From DQWO01 sp964478545 (lineage in GTDB: Bacteria > Desulfobacterota > Anaeroferrophillalia > Anaeroferrophillales > Anaeroferrophillaceae): 64,000 bases of DNA. Positions within the stretch are counted from its first letter, which is position 1, and every line of letters starts with the position of its first letter. The notes under the pieces are model-generated. The model did no database searches and was not told where the DNA came from. It worked only from the letters and a program-made list of their open reading frames with translations. The stretch is from assembly GCA_964478545.1 (NCBI GenBank), contig CAYZIS010000005.1:67916-131915 (forward strand), in the 5' to 3' direction. Position numbers and translations under genes: made by a program. This document shows, piece after piece, positions 17,017-25,839 of the stretch.

Positions 17017-18039
17017 TTAACCCTCCGGCGGGGAGTCACTTCCTGCTGCCGGAATATGATGGAACCTCCTTACTTCCTGCTCTATAGTATCGAAAATTTC
17101 CTGATTTTCTTGAAGATAATCCCTGACAAAATCGCGTCCCTGCCCCAAGCGTTCACCACCATAGGAGTACCAGGAACCACTTTTTTCCACAATTTCGGCT
17201 TTGACCCCCAGATCAAGAACCTCTCCGGCCCGGGAGATACCTTTCCCAAAAAGGATATCAAAAGTAGCTTCCCTGAAAGGTGGTGCCACCTTATTTTTAA
17301 CCACTTTGACCCGGGTACTGTTGCCAAGAATAGCATCGCCTTTTTTTATCGTTCCGGTTCTACGAATATCCATGCGGACTGTCGAGTAAAATTTCAGCGC
17401 GTTCCCACCAGTGGTGGTTTCCGGATTACCGAACATCACCCCGATTTTCATCCTAATCTGGTTGATGAAGATGACCGATCCCTTTGATTTGCTGATCGCC
17501 GCCACCAGCTTCCGCAACGCCTGGGACATAAGTCGGGCCTGTAATCCCATATGGGAGTCCCCCATATCTCCCTCAATCTCCGCCCGGGGAACCAGGGCAG
17601 CCACCGAATCAACCACCACCAGATCAATGGCACCACTGCGTACCAGGATTTCGGCTATTTCCAGGGCCTGTTCACCGGTATCCGGCTGGGAAATCAACAG
17701 TTCCTCAACATTAACCCCAAGATTTTTGGCATAAGAAACATCCAAAGCGTGTTCAGCATCAATAAAAGCAGCCGCTCCACCCTTTTTCTGGGCCTGGGCA
17801 ACAATCCCCAAAGCAAGAGTAGTTTTCCCTGAAGATTCCGGGCCGTAAATTTCGATCACCCTACCCCGGGGAATCCCACCAACCCCGAGAGCAATATCCA
17901 GCCCTAAAGACCCGGTGGGGATAACCTCAATATCCTTAATCACCCCCTCATCACCCAAGCGCATGATTGATCCCTTGCCAAATTCCTTTTCAATTTGGGT
18001 AACAGCCATATCCACTGCTTTATTTTTATTCTCATTCAT
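17017..18039 (-). CDS. recA: Recombinase RecA
   Basis: A 340-residue RecA with Walker A GPESSGKTT, Walker B VDSVAALVPRAE, the L1/L2 DNA-binding loops (MGLQARLMSQALRKL ... INQIRMKIGVMFGNPETTTGG) and the C-terminal domain. The start is ATG 18039 (MNENKNKAVDMAVTQIE), placed correctly behind AAGGAG; an open frame continues 20 codons upstream but those residues are not RecA-like. RecA drives homologous recombination and SOS induction. I could not find a convincing LexA box in the upstream 300 bases, though the consensus differs among deltaproteobacteria. The downstream neighbours pilT and recX follow in the same direction. Confidence 0.97.
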   Translation of the reverse strand: MNENKNKAVDMAVTQIEKEFGKGSIMRLGDEGVIKDIEVIPTGSLGLDIALGVGGIPRGRVIEIYGPESSGKTTLALGIVAQAQKKGGAAAFIDAEHALDVSYAKNLGVNVEELLISQPDTGEQALEIAEILVRSGAIDLVVVDSVAALVPRAEIEGDMGDSHMGLQARLMSQALRKLVAAISKSKGSVIFINQIRMKIGVMFGNPETTTGGNALKFYSTVRMDIRRTGTIKKGDAILGNSTRVKVVKNKVAPPFREATFDILFGKGISRAGEVLDLGVKAEIVEKSGSWYSYGGERLGQGRDFVRDYLQENQEIFDTIEQEVRRFHHIPAAGSDSPPEG

Positions 18040-18320
18040 AACCATCTCCTTTATACAGGTTATTATTTCATTTACTGACCGACCGAAAACCTGAGGCAAC
18101 CACCTGTAACAAGGTTTTCACCCTATTATTCATGGCGAAGATTTTTCAACTAAACTTCATGTTCTGGTTTATTGTAATAACATCTTTGATGTATTTCAAT
18201 TTATCTTTTTTGGTTACTGCTACGCCGGCTTAGGTATTAGCAGTTAGTAACTTACTCCTAAATTCCTGTCACTCTTTTCAGTACCCCCTTGAGGGGTATA
18301 AAAAAACAAGAAATTGCCGG
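18040..18320. other. Upstream region of recA
   Basis: No gene. It must hold the recA promoter; I see TTGAAA and AT-rich hexamers on the minus strand but none with convincing spacing, and no SOS box I can identify with confidence. Confidence 0.4.
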
Positions 18321-18442
18321 GAATACATTCAGGATGTTCAGGCTTGGCTCATAGCCGTGTCTGCCCAGCCTGCCGGCAGGCACGGCGACAGGCAGGCGGG
18401 TTTAGCCGCCGAACGAATCACCAGGACGGTGATTCACGGCGG
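18321..18442. repeat. Family D repeat, copy 3 (truncated), entering thpR
   Basis: It shares attcaggatgttcaggcttg, the palindrome gcctgccggcaggc and, at 18408-18442, a second palindromic module (gccgaacgaatcac ... gtgattcacggcgg) also present in the copy at 27433-27465. The outer inverted-repeat ends are missing. The last module lies inside the thpR reading frame and supplies its C-terminal codons and stop. Confidence 0.7.
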
Positions 18443-19013
18443 ATGCTTGAAAAGTAGCCACTCGCGTATATATTGCACCTGCAGGAGTCAGGCGACTTTG
18501 GTAGAGAGAAAAAGCCGCCACCCCAAAAACTGCCCCCATAGGCAGCAGATCATCAGCTTTTTTTTGTATCTGCCGAAAAACAGCGCCAGCATTGCGTTTC
18601 TTCTGTGGTTTAATTCGCGCCAGAGTCAGGTGGGGAGTATAAGGCCGAAAATCTTCCCGTACGCCGATCCCGGCAGCACAGGGTTCCACCAGGGCCAGCA
18701 ATTCCCGCATTTTATCAATGCCGGTGGAAAATCCCTGCCAGAAAACCCGCGGCCGGTTCAGTGATGGAAAATATCCGCTCCCACCAAGCTTCAATATAAA
18801 TCCGAACCATTCAATAGCAGCACAACAGGCAGAAAGTTGATCCAGCTGGTTCTCTTCGACTTCGCCTAAGAATTTAAGGGTAATATGGATATTATCCGCT
18901 GCCAGCCAGCGAAACTGCCATCCGCTGTCAACGGTTTTTCTGAGTTTTTCTACCCCGCCCGCCACCTGTTGCAATAATGGTAACGGTAGGTCAACGGCTA
19001 AAAAAAGTCTCAA
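18402..19013 (-). CDS. thpR: RNA 2',3'-cyclic phosphodiesterase (2'-5' RNA ligase family)
   Basis: A 203-residue 2H phosphoesterase with the two catalytic HxTx motifs: HITLKFLGEVEE (about residues 43-54) and HLTLARIKPQ (about 130). ThpR hydrolyses RNA 2',3'-cyclic phosphates in vitro and can join tRNA halves; its biological role is unsettled. The start MRLFLAVDLP is typical. The last dozen or so residues (AVNHRPGDSFGG) and the stop codon are encoded by a family D repeat module, so the natural C-terminus was probably replaced. The gene overlaps the end of pncC by four bases. Confidence 0.88.
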   Translation of the reverse strand: MRLFLAVDLPLPLLQQVAGGVEKLRKTVDSGWQFRWLAADNIHITLKFLGEVEENQLDQLSACCAAIEWFGFILKLGGSGYFPSLNRPRVFWQGFSTGIDKMRELLALVEPCAAGIGVREDFRPYTPHLTLARIKPQKKRNAGAVFRQIQKKADDLLPMGAVFGVAAFSLYQSRLTPAGAIYTRVATFQASAVNHRPGDSFGG

Positions 19014-19492
19014 ACATCCGCCCCATCTGTAACAATCAGCCGGACCAAAAGTTCCAAGGCATCCTGGGCCGCCTGTTCCTTTATCTGCAGTCGGCTGCCT
19101 TCATACTGGTGACGCTCCACCACCCGTTTTTGATCATAAGCCCCCGCCAAATAAACCAAACCAACAGGTTTTTCTTTTGATCCGCCTCCAGGACCAGCAA
19201 TGCCGGTAGACGACACTGCCAACCTGGCCCTGGTGCGGGATACAAGCCCATCAACCATGGCAACGGCCACCTCGGAACTGACCGCCCCGTACTGTTGGAG
19301 CAGTTCCAGGGGAACCCCCAACAACTCTTCTTTAGCCTGATTGCTATAGGTCACCAATCCCCGGTCAAAATAAACGGAACTGCCGGGAACGTTGGTAATC
19401 CGGTGGGCTATCAAACCGCCGGTGCAGGATTCCGCCACCGCCAACCATAGAGAAAGTGGAGGTAGCAATGTAGCCAGTTTATGTTCGGGCAT
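19010..19492 (-). CDS. pncC: Nicotinamide-nucleotide amidase (CinA C-terminal family)
   Basis: A 160-residue stand-alone CinA C-terminal domain: AESCTGGLIAHRITNVPGSS (catalytic Ser in the SCTGG motif), FDRGLVTYSNQAKEELLGV, AVSSTGIAGPGGGSKEKPVG. PncC deamidates NMN to nicotinate mononucleotide in pyridine-nucleotide salvage. I chose ATG 19492; the frame extends four codons to a TTG inside the end of pgpA. It lies between pgpA and thpR in a tight unit. It is unlikely to be full CinA because the N-terminal MoaB-like domain is absent. Confidence 0.9.
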   Translation of the reverse strand: MPEHKLATLLPPLSLWLAVAESCTGGLIAHRITNVPGSSVYFDRGLVTYSNQAKEELLGVPLELLQQYGAVSSEVAVAMVDGLVSRTRARLAVSSTGIAGPGGGSKEKPVGLVYLAGAYDQKRVVERHQYEGSRLQIKEQAAQDALELLVRLIVTDGADV

Positions 19493-19493
19493 C

Positions 19494-19958
19494 TTACAAA
19501 CCAATCATGATCAGCAAACGTAAAACGACAGCGGCCATAATCCCGGCCACCAGGTCGTCAACCACCACCCCAAAACCACCATGAAGGTTTTCATCGCACC
19601 AGTTGACGGGAAAAGGCTTAAGGATATCGAAAAAACGAAACAGCAGAAAGGCGGCGATGAAACGAGGCCAGGAAAAAGAAATCAAGACAGTGGTCAAGAG
19701 AAAGCCAACAATCTCATCGATGACAATGACGCCGCTGTCGGCCTGGTGTAAAATTTTCTCGGCTTCACCGGCAGACCAAAAAGCCACTAAAATCAATAAT
19801 GAAAGCAAAACAAGGTACAAACCCACCGGCAACTGGTTGAAAAGACACCACAAGGGCAAGGCCACCAGGGTACCAAAAGTTCCGGAAGCCACTGGAATCA
19901 CCCCGACATAGGCACCGCTGGCCACAAACAAAACGAGATTTTCCCGAGTTTCAGTCAA
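19494..19958 (-). CDS. pgpA: Phosphatidylglycerophosphatase A
   Basis: A 154-residue membrane protein of the PgpA family, with PVASGTFGTLVALPL near the N-terminus, the acidic DEIVGFLLT motif (about residues 81-89) and the FFDILKPFPVNWCDENLHGG and DDLVAGI motifs that are diagnostic. It dephosphorylates phosphatidylglycerophosphate to phosphatidylglycerol at the inner membrane. Several hydrophobic helices are evident. It is next to pncC, with which it is found in many proteobacteria and deltaproteobacteria. Confidence 0.93.
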   Translation of the reverse strand: MTETRENLVLFVASGAYVGVIPVASGTFGTLVALPLWCLFNQLPVGLYLVLLSLLILVAFWSAGEAEKILHQADSGVIVIDEIVGFLLTTVLISFSWPRFIAAFLLFRFFDILKPFPVNWCDENLHGGFGVVVDDLVAGIMAAVVLRLLIMIGL

Positions 19959-19970
19959 GATACCTTCCCT

Positions 19971-20150
19971 TCAGTCATGCAGGATTATCGCCTCACTGGG
20001 ACAGTTATTCACACAGGCACTGCATTCTATACATTCCTCCGGTGCTCCCACTTGTGGAGTTTCATCTTCCAAAACAAAAACATCTGAAGGACAAACATCC
20101 ACACACGTGCCGCAACTGGTACATTTTTTCCTGTCAATGACTGGATACAT
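19971..20150 (-). CDS. 2x[4Fe-4S] ferredoxin
   Basis: A 59-residue low-potential ferredoxin with two CxxCxxCxxxCP clusters: CTSCGTCVDVCP and CIECSACVNNCP. It would carry electrons in anaerobic metabolism. ATG 20150 (MYPVIDRKKC) fits clostridial-type ferredoxins; an upstream TTG would add 12 residues of no known role. It is 12 bases ahead of pgpA but functional linkage is not obvious. Confidence 0.9.
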   Translation of the reverse strand: MYPVIDRKKCTSCGTCVDVCPSDVFVLEDETPQVGAPEECIECSACVNNCPSEAIILHD

Positions 20151-20502
20151 GCGCTCATACCTACCCAAATACTGCTTTTTTGTCAATCCCTATATCCATG
20201 CACCATGATATCAATTCCACTATTATCTCATTAATATCATTAAATATATTATGAATATCGAAATCTTTATCCATTCCCTTCAATCAATACTGATGCCTTT
20301 TCAACCCTGAAATATTACTTTTTAATTGACGGAGATTATAATTTTGGGCTCCTCGCTATTTTAAGTGGGTAAACCAAATTTTAGTTTGCCACCGATATTA
20401 CATTTATTACTGCTGGCATTATCCATACTAAGGTGATATAGTTTATTTTAAAGTCAGTTGAATGCGACTGATAAGAATACCATACTTTGACAGGAGGTTC
20501 TC
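20151..20502. other. AT-rich divergent promoter region
   Basis: No gene. This stretch separates the ferredoxin (minus) from the ferritin-like gene (plus) and must carry both promoters. It is strongly AT-rich around 20210-20270. I see no convincing operator; candidate hexamers have poor spacing. An AGGAGG ribosome-binding site at 20491-20496 serves the plus-strand gene. Confidence 0.5.
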
Positions 20503-21024
20503 ATGGATCAGGAAAGACTGAATGCCCTGGAAGTGGCACTGCACAATGAAATGAGGGAGCGGGAATTTTATCTCAAAAATGCTGAGCGGACTATCAACCC
20601 GGTAGGCAAAGCCATGTTCAAACAAATTGCCGATGAAGAGCTGGAACATTATGATCGTTTGAAACAATTGCATGAAAGTTGGCAGAACCAAGGTAAATGG
20701 CCGGAAACGGTTCCCTTGCAAGTAGCAGAATCAAAGCTGGAGAACACTTTAAAAAGCGTTATTCAACAGGTGGAACAGGCAGAACCAGGCGATGATGATG
20801 ACCTTCAAGCAGTAAGAACGGCAATCGGTTTTGAAGCCGAATCCGGAAAGTTTTATGAAAAGCTGCGGGATGCTTCCACCGACCAAAAAGAAAAGGATTT
20901 CTTTGCCCTGATGGCCAAGATAGAATTTGAGCACCTGGCGTCACTCAAGGAAACGGAAGAATACTTCCTCGACCCGGCCCAGTGGTATCAAAAAATGGAA
21001 CACGGCGGGCTTGACGGGGCTTAA
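20503..21024 (+). CDS. Ferritin-like / rubrerythrin-type diiron protein
   Basis: A 173-residue four-helix protein. Diiron ligands are visible as Glu in EMREREFYL, EELEHYDRL (ExxH), in FEAESGKFYEKL and in IEFEHLASL (ExxH). There is no C-terminal rubredoxin CxxC pair, so it belongs to the erythrin/ferritin-like group rather than classical rubrerythrin. Such proteins reduce peroxide or handle iron in anaerobes. Its convergent neighbour is desulfoferrodoxin, so an oxygen-defence role is likely. It has an excellent AGGAGG ribosome-binding site. Confidence 0.87.
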   Translation: MDQERLNALEVALHNEMREREFYLKNAERTINPVGKAMFKQIADEELEHYDRLKQLHESWQNQGKWPETVPLQVAESKLENTLKSVIQQVEQAEPGDDDDLQAVRTAIGFEAESGKFYEKLRDASTDQKEKDFFALMAKIEFEHLASLKETEEYFLDPAQWYQKMEHGGLDGA

Positions 21025-21042
21025 GACCACAATAACCGTCAT

Positions 21043-21082
21043 AAAAAAGGCCCGGCTGACAGGTATCAGCTGGGCCTTTTTT
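21043..21082. terminator. Bidirectional intrinsic terminator
   Basis: aaaaaaggcccggctga (21043-21059) pairs with tcagctgggcctttttt (21066-21082) with one mismatch. A-run on one side and T-run on the other let it stop the convergent ferritin-like gene and desulfoferrodoxin. Confidence 0.85.
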
Positions 21083-21103
21083 CAATATATTCTTTTTTAA
21101 CAA

Positions 21104-21487
21104 TCAGCAGGAAGCTTTCCAAAGTCCATGGATATTACAATATTCACGGGCTTCTACCTGGTTAGCATCAACAGCAAAGAATGCTTCTGGTGCATCTCCA
21201 GGGTTCAGTGCTTGGCGATACAGTTTGCCATCAGCCAACAGTTCGATGAAAGTAATATAGTGTTTTTCTTCCATCGGATGGGCAACACTACCAACTTTGA
21301 CTTTATAACCACCATCCACTTTTTCAATTACCGGAACATGCTTTTCCTTGGCAGCATCAACACTTCCGGCTTCCACCAGCGACATGGGCTCGTTGCAGCA
21401 GAGAATCTCGCCGACACCGGAATGCAGAATTTCCACCATGTTGCCACAAATTTCACAGCGATAAATTTCATTTACTTTCTCAGCCAT
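21104..21487 (-). CDS. dfx: Desulfoferrodoxin (superoxide reductase)
   Basis: A 127-residue two-domain 2Fe-SOR. The N-terminal desulforedoxin-like domain has CEICGNMVEILHSG and the adjacent CC of EILCCNEPM, which bind Fe(SCys)4. The catalytic domain carries the His and Cys ligands of the Fe(His4Cys) centre: KHVPVIEK, HPMEEKHYI and EYCNIHGLW. It reduces superoxide to peroxide without producing oxygen and is characteristic of sulfate reducers and other anaerobes. ATG 21487 sits behind GGAGG; 22 upstream codons of open frame are not used. Confidence 0.95.
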   Translation of the reverse strand: MAEKVNEIYRCEICGNMVEILHSGVGEILCCNEPMSLVEAGSVDAAKEKHVPVIEKVDGGYKVKVGSVAHPMEEKHYITFIELLADGKLYRQALNPGDAPEAFFAVDANQVEAREYCNIHGLWKASC

Positions 21488-21719
21488 TTTTTTCCTCCAT
21501 ACATTAGAGATTAATCTGGCTACAGACAAACATACCTTTGTAACACAAAGCAACCTTTTATTATGTTACATAACTGAGTGATAATAAAGTTAATCTATTT
21601 TGTCAAGTTAATAAAATAATAATTCTCCATATCCTGAAAAACATTGGCGAGGAACTGGTACTCATTTATTCTTTTGTAGAAGCACAGAGATAGAACGCAC
21701 ATACCACCTATTAGCACAG

Positions 21720-23756
21720 TTATTTCCCCGGGGGAAACCCTTTAAGCAGACCCTTGAGATCCTTTTTTATTGATTTTATTTTTTCGTCTGTGGTTCCATC
21801 TCCTGGAATCAATTTTTTGAGGTCTTCTTTTCCAGGAACCCCACTTCCGATCATTCCCTCAAGATCAGGCCTGATCTTCGGTGAAGAAAATGTTCCACTC
21901 ACCATCAGCGGCACCATCAGTCCGGAACGCTCCTTGGTATCACCCTGCCCCTTGATCGTCCCCACAGCTTTAGGTACTATTTTGAAATCCAGGGTTTCCT
22001 GTGGCAGAGCCGCTTTTCCCAACACACTCAGTCTCAGAAAAGGTGATTTCATCGTTGTTCCAGGGGTATCAATAACACCATTAACAATAGTAAACGGGGA
22101 AACTATTTCAGCAAAATCAGTCCGTGGCTTTGTCCCAGCATTTTTAGCCAATCCCAGCCCACTCTTTACATTGCGAACCATGCCAGCCAGATCAACGCCA
22201 ATAATTGCGCCATCTTTAAGGGACAGACTCCCTTTTCCATTCAGGCTGCGTTTGATCTGTTCCGGTTCATCCCCTGACATGGTTAATGCCACCTGGGTGG
22301 CCAACGTACCTTCGAGAAAATCCTTATTGACGGAATCTTTAAGCAATGGTCTAACCTGTATACCCTTCAGTTGCACCTTGATACTGCTCCGGGGAACATC
22401 CCGTTGAACATTCAACATCCCGGTGGACGAAACATTACCCTGATAAAGATTAAGTGTCAGAGGATGTAACTGGAATTTTCCTTCTTTTCCAGCAACATTC
22501 ATCAATAAATCCTGAATCCTGACACCATGCACCTTCAGTTTTCCAATCTTGAGTTTTCCATCCAGAATCAGTTTGCGCAAGGGTGCATAATCAATCTTCT
22601 TTTTACCGGCAGCAGAGACACTGGACGGCTCTTCCTTCTCTGCTGTTTTTTTCGCTGCGGATGCCGGCACTTTTTCCTCCGCGGCAGTTTCCTCCGCTGC
22701 CGGTGGCAGGTAGCGGTCGACATCAATCTGGTCCAGATCCAGATCGCACTGTATCCGCGGCCGGGAGAATTCACTGAGATGGGCAGAAAATATCATCCGG
22801 GAATCATCCAACTCCATGGTTCCATCACTGATGGCAATATTCTCTGGACTCCCTGCTATCCTGGCATGAACTCCCAGGCGATCCAATGCCTGCAGATCGG
22901 CCGTTTGCAGCGGAAAATCCTGACCGAATGCTGATGCCAGCTTGCGGGGTGAAAAGGGTGAAATATTCAGCGTAAGATCGAATGTCTGTTTACTGAGAGG
23001 ATCAACCAGCTTGCCTTTAATGCTCACATTTAGCTGGTTCATGGCTTTCAAAACAAAATCCAAGGAAATAGTTCCTTTTCCAGGGGTCTTACCCAAAGGT
23101 CCCACCATACCTTTCAAACTCACGGGCTGGCCGTCCACATCAGCCGAAAATGCAAGGTGCACCGGTTTGTCAAGGGAAACATCCTGTAAACGGAGGTTAA
23201 TAGCTGAAATCTCTTTTTCCACCGCAGCTTTGTGGTCCTCCCATCTGAGCAGGCTATTGGTAACGGCAAATTCACCAACAATAAATGATTTGATGGGTAG
23301 ACCAGTGGCTGATTCTTTTGAGGGTTTCTTATTTTTAGCAACCGCTTTATGATCTGACTGCCCGATACCCTCCCAGTTTCCCCGGCCATCTTTCAGCTTT
23401 TCCAGGGATATGTGGACACCATCCAGGAGCAGTTTTTTCACCTGGATATCTTTGGTCAACAAGGGCAAAAATTTAACACTTACCTCGAAAGATTTTACTG
23501 TCAGTAAATCATTTTCCTTAAACCCCGGAGGATTGCCCAGGTGCAGATCGGCAAGAGATACTCCAACCCAGGGAAAGAGGGAAAGTTTAATCTCCCCTCC
23601 CAAAGTCACGGACCTTCCCGTAGCTTCAGAGGCCATTTTTTCGATTTGCGGCTTATATTTCTGCACATCAACAACATGTGGAACGATAATAACGGTGGCA
23701 AACAAAAGAGCAATAACAACGCCGATGGCAATCACACCCCATTTGATAATCTTCAT
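21720..23756 (-). CDS. AsmA-family protein
   Basis: A 678-residue protein with one N-terminal transmembrane helix (MKIIKWGVIAIGVVIALLFATVIIVPHVVDV) and a long periplasmic part. The start of the periplasmic part (VQKYKPQIEKMASEATGRSVTLGGEIKLSLFPWVGVSLADLHL) is the AsmA N-terminal motif, and the C-terminal part (SLKDGAIIGVDLAGMVRN ... TPFTIVNG-like) is the AsmA_2 region. AsmA/TamB-type proteins form long grooves and influence phospholipid transport and outer-membrane assembly. A low-complexity Glu/Ala/Lys linker lies near residues 360-395. ATG 23756 is preceded by GGAGGT; the ATG five codons upstream overlaps that site. Confidence 0.85.
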   Translation of the reverse strand: MKIIKWGVIAIGVVIALLFATVIIVPHVVDVQKYKPQIEKMASEATGRSVTLGGEIKLSLFPWVGVSLADLHLGNPPGFKENDLLTVKSFEVSVKFLPLLTKDIQVKKLLLDGVHISLEKLKDGRGNWEGIGQSDHKAVAKNKKPSKESATGLPIKSFIVGEFAVTNSLLRWEDHKAAVEKEISAINLRLQDVSLDKPVHLAFSADVDGQPVSLKGMVGPLGKTPGKGTISLDFVLKAMNQLNVSIKGKLVDPLSKQTFDLTLNISPFSPRKLASAFGQDFPLQTADLQALDRLGVHARIAGSPENIAISDGTMELDDSRMIFSAHLSEFSRPRIQCDLDLDQIDVDRYLPPAAEETAAEEKVPASAAKKTAEKEEPSSVSAAGKKKIDYAPLRKLILDGKLKIGKLKVHGVRIQDLLMNVAGKEGKFQLHPLTLNLYQGNVSSTGMLNVQRDVPRSSIKVQLKGIQVRPLLKDSVNKDFLEGTLATQVALTMSGDEPEQIKRSLNGKGSLSLKDGAIIGVDLAGMVRNVKSGLGLAKNAGTKPRTDFAEIVSPFTIVNGVIDTPGTTMKSPFLRLSVLGKAALPQETLDFKIVPKAVGTIKGQGDTKERSGLMVPLMVSGTFSSPKIRPDLEGMIGSGVPGKEDLKKLIPGDGTTDEKIKSIKKDLKGLLKGFPPGK

Positions 23757-23814
23757 GAATATTACCTCCATAAATTGGCAAAAACAGATTGCAGCAAAAG
23801 GTATAACTGCACCG

Positions 23815-24180
23815 TCAGCGAATCAGCCCCTGGGGATCACATTTCTGCCGCAGGATCTGCAGTTCTTTTTCCGTCACCGCTGGAACCGGTACCGCCCGAT
23901 TACAATCCAAGGGAAATTCGACTGTCTCCATAATTTCTGCCACTGAAATACCCGGATAATAGCCAGCCAAATACATTTTTTTATTCTCATCATCAAAACG
24001 AAATACGGCTTTATCAGTCACCACCAACTCAGGGCCTCTCGAACGCAGCCCGGATTGCTGACGGCTGCCATTACCTTCAAGATAACCGGGGCTGGTGAGA
24101 TAATCAAGTTTTTCCACAAATCTCCCTTTTACCTGACGCATAAAAATGATGGTACGACCGACAAAAGCGGCCCAACATCC
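23815..24180 (-). pseudogene. C-terminal fragment of a CoA-transferase beta subunit
   Basis: The open frame matches only the last third or so of glutaconate-type CoA-transferase subunit B: GRTIIFMRQVKGRFVEKLDY, then LTSPGYLEGNGSR, GPELVVTDKAVFRF, GYYPGISVAEIMETVEFPL and a final ELQILRQKCDPQGLIR. Family members are about 250 residues or more with an alpha subunit next to them; neither is here. The similarity continues a dozen residues upstream of the first ATG (24141) and then stops near 24180, with an in-frame TAG near 24204. It is therefore a truncated relic, not a small gene. It is 43 bases upstream of the AsmA-family gene start region. Confidence 0.7.
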
Positions 24181-24189
24181 AAAAAATAA

Positions 24190-24371
24190 GTAATTGTTCA
24201 GTAACTATTTCCAAACTGTCTCGATTGGGGTCAGTGCTTGATTACCGGCGGCAAGAAATCACCTTGAAACATCAAAATGTAGACCCGCCGATTGTCAAGC
24301 TTTGACCCTATCGGAAAGGGCGAAGCAAAGTTCGACAGTTTTCACGCTAAATTAATTGCCAAAATACAGTG
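24190..24371. other. Non-coding stretch next to repeat C1
   Basis: No gene or motif recognised. It lies between the 5'-truncated CoA-transferase relic and a family C repeat, so it may include the breakpoint that removed the rest of that gene. Confidence 0.4.
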
Positions 24372-24609
24372 GTGTCCGGTTAGGTTCTTGCAACTTTAAC
24401 TGATGCTGATCTCAGCGCTTTTTGGCGCTCGTTTGCCTGCATTTCCAACGGCTCATGACGCTAAAATTGTCAAACTCGCCCTTATAGGGCTCAAACAGGG
24501 CAATTTTTTACGCTCTATTCGCCGGGAAAAGCAACGGCAACTCACGATGTCGCGCTGAAACAACATCAGTTAACGATATTGCAGACGACGCAAAAAGCAT
24601 ACCGGACAC
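24372..24609. repeat. Family C repeat, copy 1
   Basis: A 238-bp element bounded by GTGTCCGGT and ACCGGACAC. The interior contains hairpin-like pieces (cagcgctttttggcgctcg; caaactcgcccttatagggctcaaacag) shared with copies at 39156 and 51897. No transposase. Confidence 0.8.
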
Positions 24610-24672
24610 TGCTAGCCAAAATAGCTACCTGAATAGCTACAAAATAAGATTAATAATCTCAATTCCACTGCG

Positions 24673-25839
24673 TTAATACAGCAAAAACTCCCGGCGTCGT
24701 TCACAGAATTCCTCCAGTTCCGGAAGCCATGATTCCTGCAGAGAGACAACATCTTCACCGGCCTCCAAGGCCAGGCGAATATCCTCATCGCCAGTCAGGA
24801 TGTCAAAGGGCAGCTTTTCATCCTCATATTCATAGGGTGGCAACAGCCAGGAAAAGTGTTCTCCATAAAGTTTAATCACCACCCGCAACAATTCCAGGCT
24901 TAAAAGATATGGTTGAAAAAGCCGGCGATTGGAAACATGAATCTGCAGGCCACCACACACCTGTTGTGGCCATTTATCAAAAGTAGGAGAAAAATATGCT
25001 GGTCGCAAAAAAACACCACGAGTCACCCGGTGATCAATCTCGGCCAGCAGCCGTCCGGGTTCAATAAACGGTGCTCCCCAGAGTTCAAAAGGTGTAGTGG
25101 TCCCCCGACCTTCGGAAAGGTTTGTCCCTTCAAGAAGAACCTGGCCGGGATAGACCAGAGCGGTGGCCAGTGTTGGCATGTTCGGCGATGGTGGCACCCA
25201 GAAATCATCGGTTTCATCCAGGCACATGTTACGCTGCCAGCCGATCATGGACACCACCTCCAGCTGACAACCAAAAGCATACACCTCATTTAAATAACGG
25301 GCCAATTCACCCAAGGCCAGTCCATGACGCATGGGCAATGGATAGAGTCCGACAAAAGATACATTTTCCGGCTTTAACAGATTTCCTTCCACCTTTTCTC
25401 CCCCCAGAGGATTCGGCCGGTCAAGAACCATAACCGGCACCCCGGCTTTCGCCGCCGCCTGCATCACCAGCACCAGGGTCCAGAGATAGGTATACACCCG
25501 GCAGCCCACATCCACCAAGTCAACCAGGACCAGATCGATATCACTGAACATCTCCGGCACCGGCTGACGCCGGTCACCATAAAGACTTTTAACCGGTACG
25601 CCAGTCAGGGGATCCAGAAAATCCTTCGAGGGAACCATATTTGCCTGTTTCACCCCATAGAAACCATGCTGGGGACTCCAGACTGACTCCAGCTGACCGG
25701 GAAAAGCCGCCATAATTTCCGACAACGATGATGATCCACTCCGGACGCAGGCGGCCGCATGGGTCAAAAAAGCAAATCTTTTTCCCTTGATCAAATGAGC
25801 AGAGCTCTTCAGCAGTTGTTCAATTCCCAGGCTGATCAT
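24673..25839 (-). CDS. namZ: Exo-beta-N-acetylmuramidase NamZ (DUF1343 family)
   Basis: A 388-residue DUF1343 protein. Conserved blocks are WSPQHGFYGVKQAN, TGVPVKSLYGDRRQPVPEM, LVDLVDVGCRVYTYLWTL, VLDRPNPLGGEKVEGN and FVGLYPLPMRHGLALGELARYLN. NamZ releases terminal MurNAc from the non-reducing end of peptidoglycan fragments. Its neighbours upstream are nagZ and ampD, so the three would strip MurNAc, GlcNAc and the stem peptide in turn: a murein-recycling operon. ATG 25839 is favoured because AAGGA is at the right distance; ATG 25845 is too close. No clear export signal is visible on this protein, which would suggest cytoplasmic action. It overlaps the end of nagZ by about 20 bases. Confidence 0.88.
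   Translation of the reverse strand: MISLGIEQLLKSSAHLIKGKRFAFLTHAAACVRSGSSSLSEIMAAFPGQLESVWSPQHGFYGVKQANMVPSKDFLDPLTGVPVKSLYGDRRQPVPEMFSDIDLVLVDLVDVGCRVYTYLWTLVLVMQAAAKAGVPVMVLDRPNPLGGEKVEGNLLKPENVSFVGLYPLPMRHGLALGELARYLNEVYAFGCQLEVVSMIGWQRNMCLDETDDFWVPPSPNMPTLATALVYPGQVLLEGTNLSEGRGTTTPFELWGAPFIEPGRLLAEIDHRVTRGVFLRPAYFSPTFDKWPQQVCGGLQIHVSNRRLFQPYLLSLELLRVVIKLYGEHFSWLLPPYEYEDEKLPFDILTGDEDIRLALEAGEDVVSLQESWLPELEEFCERRREFLLY

Noticed and set aside
18040..18320. A LexA/SOS operator upstream of recA
   Set aside because: Expected biologically, but I found no inverted repeat matching a consensus I know.
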